DNA of 64,000 nucleotides from Trichobilharzia regenti (Eukaryota; Platyhelminthes; Trematoda; Strigeidida; Schistosomatidae), in contig OX235270.1 in assembly GCA_944472135.2 (NCBI GenBank), positions 141,313,632-141,377,631 of the forward strand, written 5' to 3'. The notes under the pieces are model-generated. The model was given only the letters and a program-made list of their open reading frames with translations, made no database searches and was not told the origin of the DNA. This document shows positions 39,501 to 43,964 of this stretch, in pieces. The position numbers were made by a program, and so were the translations under genes. The stretch's first letter is position 1, and each line of letters opens with the position of its first letter.

Positions 39501-41107
39501 GCCAGTCTTCTAAAGCTGAAAACTAAACCTTGTCAATGTAGAAAAGACACGTCTTAAGGCAAGCATCTTTCTACACGGAAATAACTAAATAACGAATAAA
39601 CAGTTATTCCCCTGAAAATCCTACATAATTACTTACTTGCTGTGTGATCGACAAATTAAGTGGATGGAATTAGTGCAGTCTTGAAGCAGCAAGTCACTAT
39701 GACAATAATTGAGATAACTATACAGATTTATATGTTAAATTTCACGAAAAATGAAAATCAAAATTGTGAAACCGAAATGACATCTTCTGACTCCAACAAA
39801 CCACAATATTACAGTTTCAGTGAAAAACGAGTAGTAAATGAATACAGTTACAGTCAGTTATTATTGATTAGATTCTCTCACTGATATCTTGTTAGGCTAA
39901 GTGGTATGAATCATCCTGCACCGATAAATGGTAAAAATAAAGCTTAGTGAACCCTGCAGTAGAACTGGTCATTTTTCACACATTCAGGTTGTGTTATTTA
40001 GTCGGGCGCATGTATATGTTCTTATTTCAGAAAAATACTGTGTCAAAGATCACGCATGACGACCAGCCTGGAGTGAGACATGAAATGATGTTTACTTATT
40101 GAGTAACTCAACTCAACCCGTTTGTTTAGAGATGAAGAGACTGATTAATGGTGAGTATTTTAAAGTTGTCTGAAAAATAATCTGTTTCCTCTTCATTAAC
40201 CTCTCTAATTTATATCATTAATAAAAACGATAATGCCCTCAAGAAAACAACTTCTGTGGACACTCCACAAAAATCAAACCTTAGACAGAGTTACAAATAG
40301 TAAAGATGATGTATAATTTATGCTTTAGCAAGCTTTGGTACGGTATTTTTTAGATCAAAAGGCACACTGCTTTTATCTGAGTTACCAAATTAAACTGGGT
40401 GCATCACAGGAACACTAATCATAAGAAGCATTAGGAATTTTTGGGCACCCATCTGGAGGCAGTAATTATTAGCCTGAATGTATTCGTTTCTGCAGTGACA
40501 GTAAAGTCATTACTAACTGGGGTGCCAAATTATAGACTATTAAATTTAACTACGTAATTTAGAAAATTATATTTCTCTGAGTAAACACTGAGTGTAATTA
40601 CAAAAGCCTGCCGAAACAAACGTTTGTAAATAATTATTAGAAGCATAGTTGGACACAACTAACTAACTTTGCATAGGTTAAAACCTAGTACAAATGCCTG
40701 CAGCCATACTCAAAATACGTTAACAATTTTTGAAAAATACTGTATATGAATTATAAAAAACTTATCGAGTAATAAATACATCAATCGCTTTTATTTCAAT
40801 ATGGACTGACCGACATCCTCGATTTTTCTAGCTATTTTTGATAAATAATGAGGTCAGTAAAAATATATATAATTTACAAACACATGGGTTGATCCACAGC
40901 TCAATGGCTTCCATTATTTTCCTTGTTGCTTCATGTGTTGATTCGGCCTGCGAAACCAGAGCCAGAAACTCTTCGTCGAACTCTGTTTTTTCAGCTCTTC
41001 CTATTGCTTCATTTGTTTTCTACAATATCTGGAATATGACTTTGTGATAAACTGACCTGAAGAGCTCTATTCAACTTGGTGTTTGTGCTATCCAACAACT
41101 TTTTCAT
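8985..41107 (-). CDS. Endophilin-B-like BAR-domain protein, 7 exons, complete, no SH3
   Basis: Seven minus-strand exons (41107-41057, 41019-40878, 38731-38600, 29683-29550, 22233-22147, 14516-14427, 9092-8985) join in phase into 744 nt: 247 residues plus stop. All internal borders are GT-AG. The protein starts with a short amphipathic-type segment (M-K-K-L-L-D-S-T-N-T-K-L-N-R-A-L-Q), then A-E-K-T-E-F-D-E-E-F, the classic endophilin N-terminal signature, the conserved Y-G-E-A-L-K-K-C-G at an exon border, K-E-R-G-H-L-E-S-Y-R-L-D-Y-D, and A-Q-R-N-Y-F-S-E-C near the end, all in endophilin-B order. Such BAR domains dimerise and bend membranes in endocytosis, autophagy or mitochondrial dynamics (family knowledge). 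Unlike canonical endophilins, it stops right after the BAR helices with no SH3 domain. Introns 2-6 are packed with transposons. Family assignment is firm; exact orthology is inferred. Confidence 0.88.
9298..9345 (-). ncRNA. Hammerhead-like motif, left arm of PLE-B
   Basis: On the minus strand: AAGC, core CTGAAGA (9338-9332), a 10-base segment, GAA, helix III AACAA/TTGTT, C, then GCTT. It is the same sequence as the right-arm copy. Helices I and III pair; helix II does not form an obvious stem. Confidence 0.45.
10158..10201 (+). ncRNA. Hammerhead-like motif, right arm of PLE-B
   Basis: The core C-U-G-A-N-G-A is CTGAAGA at 10162-10168 and GAA is at 10179-10181. Helix III is AACAA (10182-10186) with TTGTT (10192-10196). 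The predicted cleavage is after C10197. Helix I pairs AAGC (10158-10161) with GCTT (10198-10201). Helix II (10169-10178) contains the self-complementary AGATCT rather than a hairpin. Confidence 0.5.
10235..10480 (+). repeat. tRNA-derived SINE (family A)
   Basis: The head GTGGCACAGTGG (A box) and GATTCGATCCC (B box) are followed by the family tail with AGGTTGGGCATGAGGC and GGGAACGTAAAGG. It inserted immediately after the right arm of PLE-B. Confidence 0.7.
10640..10865 (-). repeat. tRNA-derived SINE (family A)
   Basis: Minus-strand copy: A and B boxes lie near 10855 and 10805, and the tail ends near 10650 (GTTCCACTGGGAATG). It faces the copy at 10235-10480. Confidence 0.65.
11366..11405 (-). 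ncRNA. Hammerhead-like motif, left arm of PLE-C
   Basis: Minus strand: helix I GAAC (11405-11402) with GTTC (11369-11366); core CTGAAGA (11401-11395); GAA (11385-11383); helix III AGGA with TTCTT-type pairing including a G-U; predicted cleavage after C at 11370. Helix I differs in sequence from PLE-B yet still pairs. Confidence 0.45.
12292..12339 (+). ncRNA. Hammerhead-like motif, right arm of PLE-C
   Basis: Helix I AGCAC (12292-12296) pairs with GTGTT (12335-12339) with one G-U; core CTGAAGA is at 12297-12303; GAA at 12319-12321; C17 at 12334. The segment between core halves is six bases longer than in the left arm. Confidence 0.45.
12346..13304. other. No gene recognised
   Basis: Only short fortuitous frames are present; no family recognised. 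Confidence 0.5.
13305..14275 (-). pseudogene. RTE-like family 1 retrotransposon, 3' half
   Basis: The minus-strand reading order is RT thumb region near 14230-13960, then Y-G-S-E-T-W near 13795, then the W-I-G-H-T-L-R-type C-terminus, ending in a short 3' UTR with a (TAA)n tail at about 13311-13325. The related plus-strand copy at 31040-32440 gives the same order. Frames are broken many times. A tiny 3' UTR with a simple-repeat tail is characteristic of the RTE clade; clade naming is inferred. Confidence 0.6.
14427..14516 (-). CDS. BAR protein exon 6
   Basis: The 30 codons read T-L-A-N-M-E-K-A-K ... L-E-R-I-K-S-V-N. The acceptor is ACAG and the donor GTAAGT. Both borders are phase 0. The sequence corresponds to the E-F-D-R-Q-A-E-I-T-R region of the endophilin BAR domain. 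Confidence 0.87.
14683..15150 (-). pseudogene. PLE-related fragment, second family
   Basis: An open minus-strand frame contains I-P-C-K-K-G-T-S-E-T near its middle and then G-I-R-V-A-F-K-P, a pattern that precedes the GIY-YIG domain in a PLE family distinct from those at 3-12 kb. The endonuclease itself is not present. The N-terminal 80 codons are not recognised and are K/N-rich. It is intronic on the gene strand and lacks splice context, so I do not read it as an exon. Confidence 0.4.
15250..15377. repeat. Long near-perfect palindrome
   Basis: Bases 15269-15303 and 15326-15360 are perfect 35-base inverted copies separated by 22 bases. With a few mismatches the arms extend to about 15250 and 15377. 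The 14-base string TTCAGCGTAGAGTT occurs both at about 15196 and directly after the right arm at 15379. It could be a foldback/MITE-like insertion or a template-switch product. Confidence 0.85.
15380..16055. other. No gene recognised
   Basis: No supported frame or repeat family seen. Confidence 0.5.
16060..16830 (-). pseudogene. RTE-like family 1 retrotransposon fragment
   Basis: The minus-strand frame near 16783-16583 reads G-V-E-Q-G-C-L-L-S-P, the RT palm approach motif, followed by W-I-M-W-Q. Further on, broken frames give the thumb region, and the 3' end near 16065 carries the family's GTTCCAGTCGGAACTC-type end. Stops and shifts are numerous. Confidence 0.6.
16960..17095 (+). repeat. Sm-alpha relic, hammerhead remnant
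   Basis: The landmarks CAGATGAAACTT, GTGGGACGAAACGC and CTGGATTCCACTGCC occur in Sm-alpha hammerhead order around 16975-17030, but helix II and the first core box are mutated. Confidence 0.5.
17226..18190 (-). pseudogene. RTE-like family 2 retrotransposon, 3' half
   Basis: On the minus strand, 18158-17964 reads I-S-D-E-I-S-A-R-I-Q-G-A and L-R-R-L-W-R-R, then a broken V-F-D-H-R-C-L-type segment, then the Q-T-K-T-W-H-type region near 17700. A long 3' UTR follows to about 17226. The same 3' UTR recurs at 28076-28340. Family 2 is distinct from family 1 by its C-terminal motifs. It sits in intron 5 of the BAR gene. Confidence 0.6.
18191..18819. other. No gene recognised
   Basis: No clear family or frame. 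Confidence 0.45.
18820..19450 (+). mobile_element. Probable 5' region of an RTE-like element
   Basis: This block is conspicuously GC-richer than its surroundings and contains CCGACCGAGAGCTGCTACC, CTGCGGGTCCTGTCATGCC and CTCCGGAGAGAAGGGGGT. It looks like the noncoding leader of a trematode RTE-like element. No endonuclease domain follows. Assignment is from pattern memory, not from an internal match. Confidence 0.35.
19451..20120. other. No gene recognised
   Basis: Mixed-composition DNA with short CA runs; nothing supported. Confidence 0.45.
20125..20350 (-). repeat. tRNA-derived SINE (family A), decayed
   Basis: Minus-strand copy with a B-box-like GATTCTCAGTC region near 20285 and the GGAAGACTGGATGTAAGAG-type tail; both promoter boxes are mutated. 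Confidence 0.5.
20351..21595. other. Mostly unassigned, two degenerate Sm-alpha-like pieces
   Basis: About 20735-20830 (minus) and 20885-20960 (plus) keep short landmarks such as TTGAAGAGTCCC and AACAAAAC of the Sm-alpha-like family, again in inverted arrangement. The rest, including a hydrophobic frame at 21256-21537, has no recognised family. Confidence 0.35.
21600..22040 (+). pseudogene. RTE-like family 2 retrotransposon, 3' end
   Basis: The frame to 21805 reads G-S-G-W-K-R-A-S-G-G-Q-T-K-T-W-H-Q, then W-L-E-T-V-G-D-M-A-Q-N-R and stops at the normal C-terminus. A roughly 230-base 3' UTR follows. It matches 28698-28378 on the minus strand. The copy is 5'-truncated. Confidence 0.7.
22147..22233 (-). 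CDS. BAR protein exon 5
   Basis: Twenty-nine codons, phase 0 at both ends, acceptor CTGCAG after a pyrimidine tract, donor GTGAGT. It encodes K-E-R-G-H-L-E-S-Y-R-L-D-Y-D, matching the K-E-R-x-L-L-x-x-x-R-L-D motif of endophilins, then a lysine-rich stretch and N-P-D-P-S. Confidence 0.88.
22370..22570 (-). repeat. Sm-alpha-like retroposon, tRNA-like head only
   Basis: Minus-strand sequence with the ATCCCAGTGACTGAATG, CGAGCTCGCCTCC and CCTGGGTCTGTCC segments that correspond to the head of the copy at 26785-27008. The hammerhead part is missing. Confidence 0.45.
22620..22990 (+). pseudogene. GIY-YIG endonuclease fragment of a PLE-type element
   Basis: The frame 22629-22823 reads I-S-C-N-N-C-K-K-H-Y-I-G-Q-S-G-R-P-L-R: a C-x2-C pair followed by Y-I-G and the GIY-YIG arginine. 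A shifted frame continues with A-R-E-F-L-E-D-Y and H-I-E-I-D-K-I-Y. This belongs to the same second family as 14683-15150. RT is absent. Confidence 0.6.
23045..23240 (+). repeat. Sm-alpha-like retroposon, hammerhead core intact
   Basis: The B box (GGTTCGAAT) near 23098 is followed by CTGATGA, helix II GTCC/GGAC around a CAAACTA loop, GAAAC, ACAGTTGTC and CAGTACTCCCAGG. All conserved core boxes are present. Helix I next to the core does not pair; instead GTACTG-type and CAGTAC sequences of the family can pair with each other, which would sequester the first core box. Confidence 0.6.
23241..23599. other. No gene recognised
   Basis: Nothing supported. Confidence 0.45.
23600..23890 (+). pseudogene. 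RTE-like family 1, C-terminal fragment
   Basis: The plus strand keeps the degenerate W-T-E-K-I-S-S, W-T-R-M-D-x-I-Y and GACGTTCAAAGGACATC segments that correspond to the I-G-H-T-L-R-K-P-x-S region of the copy at 32090-32260. Confidence 0.4.
23891..24779. other. No gene; CA/TA microsatellites
   Basis: Contains (CA)n at about 24324-24340 and (AT)n at 24532-24564, with otherwise unassigned AT-rich sequence. Confidence 0.5.
24780..25035 (-). repeat. Sm-alpha retroposon, hammerhead core mutated
   Basis: On the minus strand: GGGTACATTCAG, AGTCCCAAATAGGATGAAAT and GTGGATTCCACTGCTGG, the closest match in the window to classical Sm-alpha. The CTGATGA box is replaced by a degenerate GTGTGGCGA, so cleavage is not expected. 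A B box (GGTTCGAGTC) is near 25000. Confidence 0.6.
25290..25655 (-). pseudogene. RTE-like family 1, 3' end
   Basis: Minus-strand reading gives P-E-K-I-S-N-R-D-L-W-E-R, then W-R-W-I-G-H-T-L-R-K-P and the C-terminus, ending at a (TAA)n-type tail near 25298. It is nearly colinear with 32090-32430 on the plus strand. Confidence 0.65.
25680..25830 (-). repeat. Sm-alpha retroposon with near-intact hammerhead
   Basis: The conserved hammerhead lies at 25760-25712 and is followed by TTTGACTGCCAGTCGCC. The flanking head and tail are decayed. Confidence 0.6.
25712..25760 (-). ncRNA. Sm-alpha hammerhead ribozyme, one core change
   Basis: Helix I is AAATCCAG/CTGGATTT, eight perfect pairs (25760-25753 with 25719-25712). 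The first core box is TTGATGA, so C3 is U. Helix II is GTCC/GGAC, the second box is GAA at 25731-25729, and the predicted cleavage follows A25720 (an NUH site). C3 normally pairs with G8 in the active fold (established), so activity is probably reduced or lost. Confidence 0.65.
25835..26481. other. No gene recognised
   Basis: AT-rich with short CT and CA runs near 26330-26350. Confidence 0.5.
26482..27008. repeat. Large inverted duplication of an Sm-alpha-like retroposon
   Basis: About 26482-26708 (minus-oriented) and 26785-27008 (plus-oriented) are near-identical inverted copies around a spacer of roughly 75 bases. Both arms share private changes, such as CCGATGATTCC for the core and GGATGAAAC, which points to duplication of one copy rather than two insertions. 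The match extends past the element ends into flanking ACGAG/CTCGT. Confidence 0.8.
27040..27745 (-). pseudogene. RTE-like family 1, decayed 3' half
   Basis: The minus strand starts from the RT thumb region (near 27740, CACCAGTTACC) and ends with GTTCCACTGGGAATCC and a (TAA)n tail at about 27046-27061. Coding frames are heavily broken. Confidence 0.5.
27970..28075 (-). repeat. Sm-alpha-like fragment, degenerate
   Basis: Minus-strand tail and core region (AGTGAGGAGTCGAAAACTAAG) of the family, truncated where the RTE-like family 2 element begins at 28076. Confidence 0.45.
28076..28700 (-). pseudogene. RTE-like family 2, 3' end
   Basis: The frame from 28698 reads F-D-H-R-C-L-S, R-L-R-W-L-G-H-V, H-R-L-P-R-R-A-M-L and G-G-Q-T-K-T-W-H-Q before breaking near 28378. 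The 3' UTR runs to 28076 and matches 17226-17600. The copy is 5'-truncated. Confidence 0.7.
28701..28815 (-). repeat. Sm-alpha-like head fragment
   Basis: GATCCCGGCTCAGGTGACTG and GAATTCATGGCCCATTTG segments on the minus strand match the head of the family. Confidence 0.4.
28845..29080 (-). repeat. tRNA-derived SINE (family A)
   Basis: Minus-strand copy with a B-box-like GGTTCGATTCTC near 29055 and the GTTCCACTTGGC end near 28880. It is moderately decayed. Confidence 0.55.
29290..29520 (+). repeat. Sm-alpha-like retroposon next to exon 4
   Basis: The head (AGTCCCAGTGGCTGAACGG, GGCCCTGGGATCGGATG) is followed by CTGATAAAGAATTC, AACTAGGACGAAAC and the tail to about 29520. It ends about 30 bases from the donor side of BAR exon 4. 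The core box reads CTGATAA, so G8 is lost. Confidence 0.6.
29550..29683 (-). CDS. BAR protein exon 4
   Basis: The acceptor is TTCTAG after a T-rich tract; the donor is GTAAGC. The exon completes the split glycine and encodes E-A-L-K-K-C-G-E-Y-G, then A-E-H-R-R-N-S, F-L-S-V-D-W-P-D-I-Q, matching the endophilin-B motif of a helix followed by F-x-E-G-D-W. Phase runs from 1 to 0. Confidence 0.88.
29840..30390 (+). pseudogene. RTE-like family 2, RT fragment
   Basis: The frame 29864-30052 reads C-E-D-D-I-A-I-L-A-E, a degraded Y/F-A-D-D-I-A-L palm motif, then S-M-F-G-M-H-F and K-C-K-M-V. Shifted frames continue with I-S-A-R-I-Q-K-A and F-D-H-R-F-L-R-L-I, colinear with the family 2 copy at 18190-17900. 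Confidence 0.65.
30391..31039. other. No gene recognised
   Basis: Nothing supported; intron 3 of the BAR gene. Confidence 0.5.
31040..32440 (+). pseudogene. RTE-like family 1, longest copy (RT to 3' end)
   Basis: In shifted frames the plus strand gives P-S-K-I-L-S, N-R-S-C-I-D-Q-I-A-T-L-R, F-I-D-F-E-K-A (first catalytic region, 31286-31310), V-R-Q-A-G-C-L-L-S, D-F-A-D-D-M-C-L (31594-31617, catalytic Asp pair), G-L-L-Y-G-S-E-I-W, W-R-W-I-G-H-T-L-R-K-P and G-K-R-R-V-G, then a stop and a (TAA)n tail at 32430. This is the reference for the other family 1 pieces. The endonuclease is missing; frameshifts and stops rule out function. Confidence 0.75.
32680..33095. repeat. Inverted pair of Sm-alpha-like retroposons
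   Basis: A minus copy (about 32680-32865: GATGAAGGGTCCCGAGCC...GCAACAGC) faces a plus copy (about 32870-33095: GGTTTGAATCCC, a (GT)n run at 32971-32989 in place of the core start, AAGAGTCCCAAACTAAGACGAAAC). In the plus copy the repeat tract has replaced CTGATGA. Confidence 0.6.
33096..33964. other. No gene recognised
   Basis: AT-rich intronic sequence, nothing supported. Confidence 0.5.
33965..34215 (-). repeat. tRNA-derived SINE (family A), decayed
   Basis: The minus copy retains GTTAATTGGTAAAATGCTTGCC (head, shortened match) and the GGTTGCCAACCTCATG tail motif. Confidence 0.5.
34385..34562 (-). repeat. tRNA-derived SINE (family B)
   Basis: The minus-strand head (TGCGTCGGTGGCACAACGG; B box TTTCGACCCC) is nearly the same tRNA-like unit as at 4654 but is joined to a different tail ending with GGTACCAAAAATACGG-type sequence and AATCAAGCTGTAATC. 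The tail recurs at 60700-60795. Confidence 0.6.
34800..35200 (-). pseudogene. Possible very old RTE-like family 1 3' end
   Basis: Weak colinearity with 25310-25640 (short matches such as GTCTCCATT, CGCACATGATCTACTC, and CGAACGCCA). No frame survives. Tentative. Confidence 0.25.
35201..36594. other. No gene recognised
   Basis: Intron 3; includes a (CA)n run near 35436-35452 and an AT run at 36540-36562. No family assigned. Confidence 0.5.
36595..36800 (+). repeat. Sm-alpha relic
   Basis: The landmarks AAATAGGACAAAACACAC and ATGTCTCGCATTC near 36735-36765 match the second half of the Sm-alpha hammerhead; the first core box is lost. Confidence 0.4.
36900..37125 (+). repeat. tRNA-derived SINE (family A), decayed
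   Basis: GTTGGTGCTTCAAGTGTGG (head), GATTCGGTTCATG (B-box region) and AAGGGAAGACTCAGCATGA (tail) are recognisable in order. Confidence 0.5.
37126..38039. other. No gene recognised
   Basis: Intron 3, nothing supported. Confidence 0.5.
38040..38475 (+). pseudogene. RTE-like family 1, decayed C-terminal part
   Basis: One frame reads K-M-T-W-P-T-R-M-D-K-E-L and shifted frames give W-N-G-H-M-K-K-R-P-S-S-E-I-T, the decayed equivalent of W-I-G-H-T-L-R-K-P-x-S. It lies 125 bases from BAR exon 3. Confidence 0.55.
38600..38731 (-). CDS. BAR protein exon 3
   Basis: The acceptor is TGTTTAG and the donor GTAAGT. It completes a split serine, encodes S-K-V-E-S-L-V ... N-K-A-Y-W-L-K-V-P, E-H-F-G-E-T-L-I-N-V-A-M-D-V-G-V and ends in S-Q-Y plus the first base of glycine. 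The N-x-A-Y and E-x-L-x-x-x-M spacing fits the endophilin segment between helix 1 and the Y-G-x-A-L motif. Confidence 0.87.
39000..39245 (-). repeat. tRNA-derived SINE (family A or B), decayed
   Basis: Minus strand: CCAGCCACTAGTGGGAGGTC and GGGATTCGATACCC (B box near 39190), followed by a decayed tail towards 39060. Confidence 0.45.
39246..40860. other. Intron 2, no repeat family recognised
   Basis: About 1.6 kb with no recognised transposon or frame, unusual for this window. Confidence 0.5.
40878..41019 (-). CDS. BAR protein exon 2
   Basis: The acceptor is TTGTAG and the donor GTAAAT. It encodes K-T-N-E-A-I-G-R-A-E-K-T-E-F-D-E-E-F, then A-T-R-K-I-M-E-A-I-E and N-P-C-V plus one base. The A-E-K-T-E-x-D core is the most diagnostic endophilin stretch in the gene. 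Confidence 0.9.
41057..41107 (-). CDS. BAR protein exon 1 with start codon
   Basis: ATG at 41107-41105 opens 17 codons ending in R-A-L-Q before donor GTCAGT. The 37-nt intron 1 (41056-41020) follows. K-K-L-L-D-S-T-N-T-K-L resembles the membrane-inserting N-terminal helix of endophilins, which supports this start. Confidence 0.85.
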
Positions 41108-41171
41108 CGCTGCGAGAACAAGTGAAACGTGCAAGGGCGTTTTGAGAGCGATGCAAAGGTCTTCTTATATA
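41108..41171 (-). promoter_or_regulatory. Putative promoter or trans-splice acceptor upstream of ATG
   Basis: A TATATAA box is at 41171-41165, 58 bases before the ATG. A pyrimidine-containing stretch TTTCACTTGTTCTCGCAG ends at 41110, two bases before the ATG, and looks like a 3' splice site. Schistosome genes are known to use spliced-leader trans-splicing, so either an upstream noncoding exon or trans-splicing is possible. Confidence 0.45.
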
Positions 41172-41289
41172 GTCTGATTGATAAAAACAAAATTGGACCC
41201 TTAACATTGGGAAAGAATATCCGAATATTACCCATAGTGACAAAGCCCACCATGGTATTTCCTCCGATGTGTTTCTGAAAAGTAAGAGC

Positions 41290-43960
41290 AGGCTTGTCAG
41301 TATGTCTCTATTTTCACAACTGAGATTTCAGATTCAGATATATTGGTTGAGGATAGAAGGCTTGGGGCCTATGTTAATCCTTTTCTAGTAAATTTCTGTG
41401 GTTTTCCAAACCCTTCTTGAAAGAATCAGTTGAGGTTGCAGACACCGCTTCTTCTGGGAGTTAGTTCCAAGAGTTTATGACTCCGTGTGAGAACCAGTAC
41501 TCAACAGCAATATGATTTCTTCTTGGCATTTAAAGTCTCCTTCTATGTGTCCTCTAGGGTGTTCCGAACTGGTGGGAAAGAAAAGAGAGAATAGGTCAGG
41601 TCCGTAGTCATTATTGAATATTTTGAACATTGTGATTAGATTTCCTCTCCGCGTACGGTATGGCAGAGAGAAGAGATTTAAACTGTCTAGTCTTTCCTCG
41701 TATGACAAGCTAGCTATGCCGTGAACCATACGTGTTGCCTTTCGAACCCCTTCTAGAATATGTGAGTCCCCTTTTAGACAAGGGCTAACGGCCTGAATGC
41801 AGTTTTCCAGTCTTGACCTCACCAGGGATCGATATAAGGAGGTAAGCATATCTTTGGTGATTCAAGGCTCTGCGAATCGCCCGTAAGGATCGAAAACTAC
41901 ATGCGGCCACAGCGTGACAGTGGGCTGTAGTCGTGGCTAACTATGACACCTAAGTCCAAATGAGTCTGAACTGATGGAAGCGTTATTTCCTCTAGTTCGT
42001 AGGAGCTGGTGCTTGCTTGTCTGATGTGCATGGTTGCATATTTTGCCACATTGATCGAGAGCATCCATTCTACGAACTAATCTGACAACTTGTTGAGGTC
42101 CTCTCGCAACGTGGATGCATCACTGCTACTCTTCAGTTCTCTCCAAATTTTTAAGTCATCTGCGTATAAGACCATAGGGTAGTCGGTGAGCAGAGGTAAC
42201 TCATTGATATACAAAATGAATATTAGAGGTCCGAGTACCGTGCCTTGTGGCACTCCGCTCGTATTGCTGTCCAGGAGGAGAGTTTCGAGTTGATCCTAAC
42301 CCTCTGCCTCCTATCTATGACGGATTCCCCGAGCCAGTTTATTAATCTGCCCTTGACACCGAGATTTTCCGACTTCATATGCCCCGGTACTTTACTTGAT
42401 GATTTTTTCCAGTGTCTTGATCCAAGTGCTGGTGAGACCGATGGGCCAGTAATTTGAAAGGTTTTGTCTTGATCCTCCTTTGTGGATGGGGGTTACTATC
42501 GCGTCTTTCCAGTCACGCGGTAACACTCCATTTAGGAGAGATAGCCTGAAGATCGTGGTCAAAGGGCCGGTTATGTGGGCTGATAGGTCCTTGAGAGGCC
42601 TTGGATGAAGATTAACAGGACCCATTGATTTCTCTACATCTAGTTTCATTAGGCAGTTGAGCACGACGCCTTGGTCGATGTCATTGGAATCCATCCCGTA
42701 TTCCTCTGATGAGGACAGAGCTGATCTTTTAGGGAGTGATGACTACTGGGTGAAGACTTGGGAGAAGTAGTCTGCCATTGCTTCTGCTTCTTCTTTATCT
42801 TCTTGGATTGTACCATTGTCAATAATCAGGTTTTGGACACCATTGGATGTTTTATTCGTGAAATTGATGTACGAGAAAATTTTCTTGGGTTGTGCCCTTG
42901 CATTCTGAGAAAGATGTGCTTCGAACTTCATCCGTGATTTGCGGATTTCTGAAATAGCTTTATTTCTAGCAGTGTTATACAATTCTCTGTTCTCGGAAGT
43001 CTAAAGTGTGGCAAACAGGTTCCAACATTTGTGCTTATGTCTGAGTAACTTACGAACGGGGGCGATGTTTTCGACCCTTTGGGACAGACCAAGGGATAAA
43101 AGGTTCAGTTACTTGGGCGTAAATTTGTCTAAATTGGTCTCATGCAGCTTCTACTTGGGACTCTGGGTTGATGTATTAGTTTACTGGGTTGGCTGCAGAG
43201 ACGATCGCATTTATATGAGCTTTCCAAACGTTTGGTCGAGCTGGGGTTTTGGCCCTTGCTGCCGTTGGTGAGAACTTGAAAGTGAGTACAGAACGATCAC
43301 TTCTTCCTAGAAAAGGAAAATGTTTTATGAGATCCACATCCTTATCGTGGGAGAACACTACGTCCAAAGTTGAGGAGGAGTGCTGTAAGTCATAGCGCGT
43401 GGGCTTGATGATATGTTGGACTAGGGCTGGTGGTATACTAGAATCCAACAGTTTATAATCAAAGGAGTTGACTGAAGATGGAGTTGTTAGGCTAGTCCAG
43501 TCAACTGTCAGGACATTGAAGCCACCGATTGTGAGACTTCGACATTTCAAAGTCCGGGAGCCTAGCTTCTCTGCTAGTAAGTCATCTGCACTGCACTCAG
43601 GACTGTGGTATACAGCAGTGAGGTCAATATCTTGGCTTACGCACTCACGTTTGCTTACTATCGTGGGCTAGTGCTTCGATGTTACGTACGGTTAAGCATT
43701 TCTTGAGGTAGATGACTACGCCAACTCCCTTGAGGTTTAGTCGGTCCTCTCTAAGCACTTTCAAGTTCGGCAGGTTAAATTGGTTATCAGTGACATCAGG
43801 TGCGAGCTATGTTTCTGTGATGATAATCACATTTGGATTTCCAGAGCCTATCATGTCAACCAGCTCAGTCCACTTGTTCGACAGGCTCTGAGGGTTTGTC
43901 AAGCAAATTGTAAATTCAGTTAAGTGCATCCGCGGCCTGTCCACAGAAGTATAAGTACAT
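41290..43960 (-). pseudogene. CR1-like retrotransposon (CR1-b), internally deleted
   Basis: Minus-strand order: endonuclease start (L-T-N-P-Q-S-L-S-N-K, 43900), endonuclease core (G-G-F-N-V-L-T-V-D-W near 43520; S-S-T-L-D-V-V-F near 43380), linker, RT start (H-P-R-P-L-K-D-L near 42610; L-P-R-D-W-K-D-A-I-V-T-P-I near 42510), then, after a jump, S-G-V-P-Q-G-T-V-L-G-P-L (about 42275-42240), L-Y-A-D-D-L-K-I-W and the C-terminal helix region (41849-41475). The first RT catalytic aspartate region is deleted near 42390-42330. Many stops and shifts. The 3' end lies about 120 bases upstream of the BAR gene TATA box, on the same strand. Confidence 0.75.
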
Positions 43961-43964
43961 TCAG

